DNA from: Bacteroidales bacterium
GTDB taxonomy: Bacteria; Bacteroidota; Bacteroidia; Bacteroidales; WCHB1-69
DNA: 8,654 nucleotides
NCBI GenBank assembly: GCA_031273515.1
Contig: JAISRU010000021.1
Span: 1 to 8,654, forward strand
Reading direction: 5' to 3'
Shown here in pieces: positions 4,817 through 8,654 of this stretch; within the stretch, counting starts at the first letter, position 1, and each line of letters starts with the position of its first letter. The translations under genes were made by a program, and so were the position numbers. The notes below the pieces were generated by a model. It was not told the origin of the DNA and searched no databases. It saw only the letters and a list, made by a program, of their open reading frames with translations.

Positions 4817-6661
4817 TTATTTCTCCTCTGTAAGTTGATTGAATTTTTCTGTTAACTCTTCCGTCGTAAATGGAAGTCCCTGTACTTTATTGTATTTCAA
4901 ATAAGCATAATCGGGATATGTCATGCGTAAATAATCGGCAAACTGTCCGCAGTTCAGTTCGCAGACCACTATCTTTTTGAATTGTTTAAAGATTTCATTC
5001 GTATTTTTGGGTAAAGGCATAATGTATTTGAAATGCGCAAGACTTATTTTCTTTCCCTGTTTTTGCAGATTTTTCACAGCAACCAAGGTCTGTCCGTATG
5101 TGCCGCCCCAGCTGACAACGAGCAAGTCGCCTTCTTTTTCTCCGATCACTTCCTGTTCGGGAATTTCGTCTGCAACCCGCATTACTTTTTCATGTCTGTA
5201 TTTCACCATTTTTTCATGATTGAGCGGATCGGTTGATACTTCGCCTTTTCCGTCCGTTTTTTCCAGACCGCCAATTCGGTGTCGAAGTCCTTCCGTACCG
5301 GGAAGCGCCCATCGGCGGACTAATTTTTCATCTCTGCGATAAGGAGCAAAATCTGCTTCGTTCGGTTGAGCAACAGGAGGTGTTATCGACGGAAGATCGG
5401 CTACTTTAGGAATACGAAACAATTCCGATCCCTGACCAATATAGCCGTCGGACAACAAAATGACAGGACTCATGTGTTCCATCGCCAACTTGGCAGCCAT
5501 GTATGCTGAAATAAAACAATCTCCGGGGGACGTTGCCGCAAGTACAATACAGGAACATTCTCCGTTTCGTCCGAAGAGCGCCTGATACAAATCAGCCTGT
5601 TCCGATTTGGTGGGCATCCCTGTAGACGGACCTGCGCGTTGCACATCGACAATTACGACAGGTAATTCGGTCATTACTGCCAGACCAATCGCTTCCGACT
5701 TGAGCGACAAACCCGGTCCCGAAGTGGTTGTTACCGCCAACGAACCTGCAAAAGCGGCTCCTATCGACGAACAAATGCCCGCAATTTCATCTTCGCACTG
5801 CATAACCTTTGCATTTAAGGATTTATGTTTTGCCAATTCAACCAGAATATCCGTCGCCGGCGTGATAGGATAAGAACCCAGAAACAAAGGACGCTTTGAA
5901 CGTTCCGCCGCTGCCAACAATCCCCATGCGGTTGCCGTATTTCCGGCTATATTCCGGTATTTTCCTTTCGGTAAATCAGCGGTAGCCACATGGAAACGGG
6001 AATGTATCGCCTCTATCGATTCCGCATAGATATAACCTGCTTTCAAGACTTCCGTATTTGCTTTGGCTATTTCCGGTTTCTTTTTGAATTTGGCATTGAT
6101 TAATTTGGCAAGGGTTTCAATATCTCTGTCGAAAATAAAAGCGACAATACCCAGCGCAAACATATTTTTTGTTCGTTCAGCCGCTTTCATATCTAATCCG
6201 CACTCAGCTCCCACCCGTTTTGCGGAAGAACTGATCGGTGCAGGAATAATATTGTATCCCGATAAACATCCGTCTTCTAAAGGATTGCACACATAGCCCG
6301 CTTTTTCAATTGCCTTATCCACAAAAGCGTCCGCATCCACAATGATCGTACTGCCGATGCTTGCCCATTTTAGATTTGCCTTTAATGAAGCCGGATTCAT
6401 TGCCACCAAGACGTCACATTTATCGCCAATGGTACGAATTTCTTTTCCGATATGCACCTGAAATCCCGATACTCCTGCAACCGTATTATGCGGAGCGCGA
6501 ATTTCGGCAGGAAAATCAGGAAAAGTAGCCAGATCATTCCCCTTTAATGCCGATGCGTCTGAAAAAAGTGTCCCCGTAAGTTGCATGCCATCTCCCGAAT
6601 CGCCTACAAATTTGACCGCAACACTTTCTTTTTCAATAATTTTGAATTTGTTATTTGTCAT
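4817..6661 (-). CDS. korA: 2-oxoglutarate:ferredoxin oxidoreductase, fused gamma-alpha subunit
   Basis: At 614 residues this is the fused form in which the gamma domain precedes alpha. Residues about 13-195 are the gamma domain, with GDSGDGMQLTG at 20-30 and PAEIRAP at 51-57. Residues about 240-610 are the alpha pyrimidine-binding and transketolase-like parts, with the diagnostic YPITPATD (264-271), CEDEIAGI (289-296), TTSGPGLSLKSE (312-323) and RAGPSTGMPTK (342-352). Together with KorB it forms the 2-oxoglutarate ferredoxin oxidoreductase of an anaerobic TCA-type route; the reaction is reversible in some organisms. No ferredoxin-like delta subunit gene lies next to it, so electrons would go to a free ferredoxin encoded elsewhere. 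The ATG at 6661 is supported by the start of the gamma domain and a promoter box about 50 bp upstream. Confidence 0.92.
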   Translation of the reverse strand: MTNNKFKIIEKESVAVKFVGDSGDGMQLTGTLFSDASALKGNDLATFPDFPAEIRAPHNTVAGVSGFQVHIGKEIRTIGDKCDVLVAMNPASLKANLKWASIGSTIIVDADAFVDKAIEKAGYVCNPLEDGCLSGYNIIPAPISSSAKRVGAECGLDMKAAERTKNMFALGIVAFIFDRDIETLAKLINAKFKKKPEIAKANTEVLKAGYIYAESIEAIHSRFHVATADLPKGKYRNIAGNTATAWGLLAAAERSKRPLFLGSYPITPATDILVELAKHKSLNAKVMQCEDEIAGICSSIGAAFAGSLAVTTTSGPGLSLKSEAIGLAVMTELPVVIVDVQRAGPSTGMPTKSEQADLYQALFGRNGECSCIVLAATSPGDCFISAYMAAKLAMEHMSPVILLSDGYIGQGSELFRIPKVADLPSITPPVAQPNEADFAPYRRDEKLVRRWALPGTEGLRHRIGGLEKTDGKGEVSTDPLNHEKMVKYRHEKVMRVADEIPEQEVIGEKEGDLLVVSWGGTYGQTLVAVKNLQKQGKKISLAHFKYIMPLPKNTNEIFKQFKKIVVCELNCGQFADYLRMTYPDYAYLKYNKVQGLPFTTEELTEKFNQLTEEK

Positions 6662-6709
6662 AACCCTGTATCTATCTGTTTGTAATATTAATTTCTATTC
6701 TCTATTTTG

Positions 6710-6717
6710 CAAAAGTA
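6710..6717 (-). promoter_or_regulatory. Bacteroidota-type -7 promoter box for korAB
   Basis: On the minus strand 6717-6710 reads TACTTTTG, a full match to TAnnTTTG, followed by C. A good TTTG -33 box at the expected spacing is not seen. Transcription would start near 6703, giving a leader of about 42 nt to the korA ATG. Confidence 0.5.
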
Positions 6718-6888
6718 TAGTTTTTCTTTCAAAGTACGTCGTTTTTTTTTACTATTTTATTCACCGTATCAAATCCCAAAACACAATTGTATTTTACTGC
6801 CAAATAATACATTACATTTATCATGCCGACAGATATAAACAATAACCTGCTCACAATTGACCTAACTAAACGGGAATATGTTGTTTAT

Positions 6889-6909
6889 ATTGCAGCATAT
6901 ATGCGCAAT
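6889..6909. promoter_or_regulatory. dyad that could be an operator
   Basis: GCATATATGC (6895-6904) is a perfect 10-bp palindrome. It is enclosed by ATTGC (6889-6893) and GCAAT (6905-6909), with one unpaired A at 6894. It sits about 40 bp upstream of the -7 box of the transglycosylase gene, a usual place for an activator or repressor site. The regulator is unknown. Confidence 0.3.
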
Positions 6910-6948
6910 GTTGTATTTTTTTTCTTTTTTCGACTAAATCTTTTTTTA

Positions 6949-6956
6949 TATCTTTG
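6949..6956 (+). promoter_or_regulatory. Bacteroidota-type -7 promoter box for the transglycosylase gene
   Basis: TATCTTTG fits TAnnTTTG and is followed by C; the -33 region about 19 bp upstream lies in a T-rich run. Transcription from here would begin near 6963. That excludes the in-frame ATG at 6954 as the start and supports the ATG at 7041. Confidence 0.55.
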
Positions 6957-7040
6957 CATAAAATTGAAGACGGAGTATTCCGTATGCCTCATCTTAATCA
7001 TTTTTGTAACTTATTACTTCATATAAATATAATTGTATCA

Positions 7041-8003
7041 ATGCTAAAGAATTTAAGAAATCGTTTATTTCCCATTACATTCCTGTTAATTACAGGCGTC
7101 TGTTTTTTGCTGTTGTCGATCAGTTCGCCGGAAAAATCCCTTACGACAACACAAATCGACAGTGTTTTTGCATCCGGTTATCATTTGTCAAGTCCTCCTC
7201 TTCCGAATAAACTGCAGTTTGCAGGCGAAGATGTTCCTGTCGATTATTACGACGTCAGGGAAGCATTAGACAGAGAATTACTGATAAACGTATATTGGCA
7301 ATCGAACATATTATTATATTGTAAGCGCGCGTATCGTTATTTTCCGGTGATAGAACCCATTTTGAAAGCAGAAGGAATACCCGACGACTTTAAATATCTG
7401 GCATTGATTGAAAGCGGATTATTGAATGTCGTATCACCCGCCAAAGCAGCAGGTATCTGGCAGTTTATGAAAGAAACGGGAATAAGTTGCGGTTTGGAAA
7501 TCAGCGAAGACGTCGACGAGCGTTATCATTTGGAAAAAGCGACTTTTGCCGCCTGTAAATATTTAAAGCAGTCTTACAATCAGCACGGTTCGTGGACTCT
7601 GGCGGCAGCGGCATACAATATGGGCGACGGAGGCGTGAAAAGAGTAACAACAGGACAGCAAACAACCTCTTATTGGGATTTGTTGCTCAATGACGAAACA
7701 GCGCGTTATGTTTACCGTATTCTGGCAGCGAAGATAATTCTTTCCAATCCCAAAGACTACGGCATTCATTTGCGCATGGAAGATATGTATCAGCCATTGT
7801 CGGTAAAATCGATAACGGTAGACACTTCTATTGCCGATCTGGTAAGTTTTGCCCGCAGTTGGAACATATCCTATAAAGAGTTTAAAAGCCTGAATCCATG
7901 GTTGCGGACAGATAAACTGACCAATAAACTCAACAAGTCGTATAATCTTGTTGTCGGTCAGCCAAAATACAGAAGCTACCGCAATCAAATCGGAAATTTT
8001 TAG
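7041..8003 (+). CDS. MltD-like lytic transglycosylase with C-terminal LysM-like segment
   Basis: Starting at 7041 the protein has 320 residues and opens with a clear export signal (MLKNLRNR, then about 17 hydrophobic residues to 27). The in-frame ATG at 6954 would put a non-hydrophobic stretch before it and lies inside the promoter box. Residues about 95-235 are a lytic transglycosylase fold of the SLT/MltD family. The catalytic Glu is E124 in ALIESG; GIWQFM (138-143) and AAAYNMG (189-195) are the other family motifs. It should cleave peptidoglycan glycan strands in the periplasm to 1,6-anhydromuropeptides. Residues about 255-307 (SITVDTSIADLVSFARSWNI on to SYNLVVGQ) look like one diverged LysM wall-binding repeat. 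Fewer LysM units are present than in enteric MltD. The Cys at 21 does not sit in a good lipobox, so a lipoprotein is unlikely but not excluded. Confidence 0.9.
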   Translation: MLKNLRNRLFPITFLLITGVCFLLLSISSPEKSLTTTQIDSVFASGYHLSSPPLPNKLQFAGEDVPVDYYDVREALDRELLINVYWQSNILLYCKRAYRYFPVIEPILKAEGIPDDFKYLALIESGLLNVVSPAKAAGIWQFMKETGISCGLEISEDVDERYHLEKATFAACKYLKQSYNQHGSWTLAAAAYNMGDGGVKRVTTGQQTTSYWDLLLNDETARYVYRILAAKIILSNPKDYGIHLRMEDMYQPLSVKSITVDTSIADLVSFARSWNISYKEFKSLNPWLRTDKLTNKLNKSYNLVVGQPKYRSYRNQIGNF

Positions 8004-8030
8004 TCATGCCATACGGATGAAAATACCCAA

Positions 8031-8102
8031 TGCCGTAATTGTAAATCCCCACCCTGCCGTCGGGTCGTCATGGAAAAAAGGAGGATGACGTAAGATGATT
8101 TC
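8031..8102 (+). repeat. CGTCATTG-type dispersed repeat, copy B
   Basis: This is a diverged copy of the unit at 2751-2820: GCCGTAATTGTAAATCC, CCACCCTGCCG, GGTCGTCATGG, an A tract, GGAGGATGACG and AAGATGATT. It begins 28 bp after the transglycosylase stop, has the same orientation relative to its upstream gene as copy A, and is likewise followed by a hairpin array. Confidence 0.75.
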
Positions 8103-8128
8103 TCTTTGGAGAGGTCGTCTTAGGTGAG

Positions 8129-8270
8129 TGTCCTACGGACAATATGGTTAAGAGAGGTGTCGTGTTTTCTATTGATATGTATCCCCTGACGGGGAAACTC
8201 AAATGTCCGTAGGACATTCATATCAATAGAAACGCATGAATACCATAAAAACAAATCCCCGTATGGGATT
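8129..8270. repeat. second array of small co-varying hairpins
   Basis: Four palindromes lie here: 8129-8141 (TGTCC/GGACA), 8182-8195 (TCCCC/GGGGA), 8202-8218 (AATGTCC/GGACATT) and 8254-8270 (AATCCC/GGGATT). Linkers carry TTTCTATTGATATG (8166-8179) and its exact inverse CATATCAATAGAAA (8219-8232). Part of the inverse recurs at 8271-8280 (CATATCAATA). The design matches the array at 2833-3129, but the linker sequence differs. No gene is present. Confidence 0.75.
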
Positions 8271-8335
8271 CATATCAATACAAAAAGAGGAAAAAGCAAA
8301 CATGTAACTATCTGAAAACAGGACGATTATTTTTT

Positions 8336-8400
8336 ACGTCATTGTAAGTCCCCACCCTGCCGGGTCGTCAGGGAAAAAAGAAGGATGACGTGGGATTGTT
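8336..8400 (+). repeat. CGTCATTG-type dispersed repeat, copy C
   Basis: This is the best-preserved copy: ACGTCATTGTAAGTCC, CCACCCTGCCGGGTCG, TCAGGG, an A tract, AAGGATGACG and TGGGATTG. The flanking ACGTCAT and ATGACGT are nearly perfect inverted ends. Unlike copies A and B it is not followed by the small-hairpin array. Confidence 0.75.
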
Positions 8401-8564
8401 TTCAACCTCATTTCCACCTGATTTTCTTAACAGAACCACCACAGTAGCCAATGAGTTACCCTACCCCCCCCAAACCTCATTACCTCATTAAAAATGGTTC
8501 TATCGGTATTTGTGTGGAAAAGAGAAAAACGTCGTAAAAATAAAATGCGTGTATAAATTATTGT
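8401..8564. other. gene-free spacer with nested dyad and C8 tract
   Basis: AGAACCA (8432-8438) pairs with TGGTTCT (8495-8501), and AATGAG (8450-8455) with CTCATT (8476-8481), giving a nested dyad whose loop contains eight consecutive C residues (8464-8471). The remainder is A-rich. No coding frame was found. The sequence may be leader or promoter DNA for a gene beyond the window edge. Confidence 0.4.
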
Positions 8565-8654
8565 ATGCTACTTTCATCTGTTTATAATTTCTATTTTCTC
8601 CTGACTTTGACACTTTCAATCGCTCAATTTTATAACCACATATTAATCAATATT
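8565..8654 (+). CDS. possible 5' end of an unidentified gene (partial, cut by window edge)
   Basis: An ATG at 8565 opens a frame that runs 30 codons to the window end without a stop. The product (MLLSSVYNFYFLLTLTLSIA, then QFYNHILINI) is hydrophobic, as a signal peptide or membrane anchor would be. A/T-rich DNA of this kind produces hydrophobic frames by chance, and no convincing -7 box or ribosome site precedes it, so support is weak. Confidence 0.15.
   Translation, partial: MLLSSVYNFYFLLTLTLSIAQFYNHILINI

Larger units (their letters stand above)
6662..7040. other. divergent intergenic region between korA and the transglycosylase gene
   Basis: This 379-bp A/T-rich spacer separates the two divergent genes and holds one candidate promoter for each, plus a dyad. 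Long T runs lie at 6741-6750 and 6914-6947. It has no member of any repeat family found elsewhere in the window, unlike the other spacers. A short open frame at 6823-7026 runs through the plus-strand promoter and is mostly Phe, Tyr, Ile and Leu, so it is not taken as a gene. Confidence 0.6.

Noticed and set aside
6823..7026. 67-codon plus-strand frame in the divergent spacer
   Set aside because: It runs through the promoter and long T runs, its product is mostly Phe, Tyr, Ile and Leu in the second half, and no family resemblance is visible.
6954..7040. N-terminal extension of the transglycosylase from the ATG at 6954
   Set aside because: That ATG overlaps the TATCTTTG promoter box, and the extra 29 residues lack signal-peptide character; the ATG at 7041 gives a proper export signal.

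Overview
The window looks like chromosome from a member of the Bacteroidales (phylum Bacteroidota). Three things point there: -7 promoter boxes of the TAnnTTTG type, start codons with A/T-rich leaders and no clear Shine-Dalgarno, and a fused gamma-alpha plus beta 2-oxoacid:ferredoxin oxidoreductase pair. The species cannot be named from the sequence.

Layout. 1-134 holds the possible tail of an unidentified gene. 153-373 is an unusual array of palindromic CTGCGCAG boxes about 21 bp apart. It abuts the decayed C-terminus of an IS3-family transposase (371-496). 612-2690 encodes a 692-residue inner-membrane protein with a von Willebrand A domain and a glutamine-amidotransferase-like domain. 2691-3781 is a 1.09-kb convergent region without a gene, packed with inverted repeats: a nested element with 43-bp inverted ends, a 122-bp long hairpin and a 205-bp MITE-like element. 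3782-6661 (minus strand) is korA-korB, an apparent two-gene operon. 6662-7040 is a divergent promoter region. 7041-8003 encodes an exported MltD-like lytic transglycosylase. 8004-8654 is a second repeat field, ending in what may be the first codons of another gene.

The genes do not form one pathway. KorAB serves central carbon metabolism (2-oxoglutarate to succinyl-CoA with ferredoxin), the transglycosylase remodels peptidoglycan, and the VWA protein is an envelope protein of unknown role. The notable content is between the genes. The same combination, a 65-70-bp CGTCATTG-type repeat followed by small hairpins whose two arms change together, occurs downstream of two unrelated genes 5.3 kb apart. 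All the large repeats lie upstream of the first complete gene or downstream of stop codons. None lies in the divergent promoter region or between korA and korB. No nuclease, transposase or reverse transcriptase that might mobilise these repeats is encoded intact in the window.
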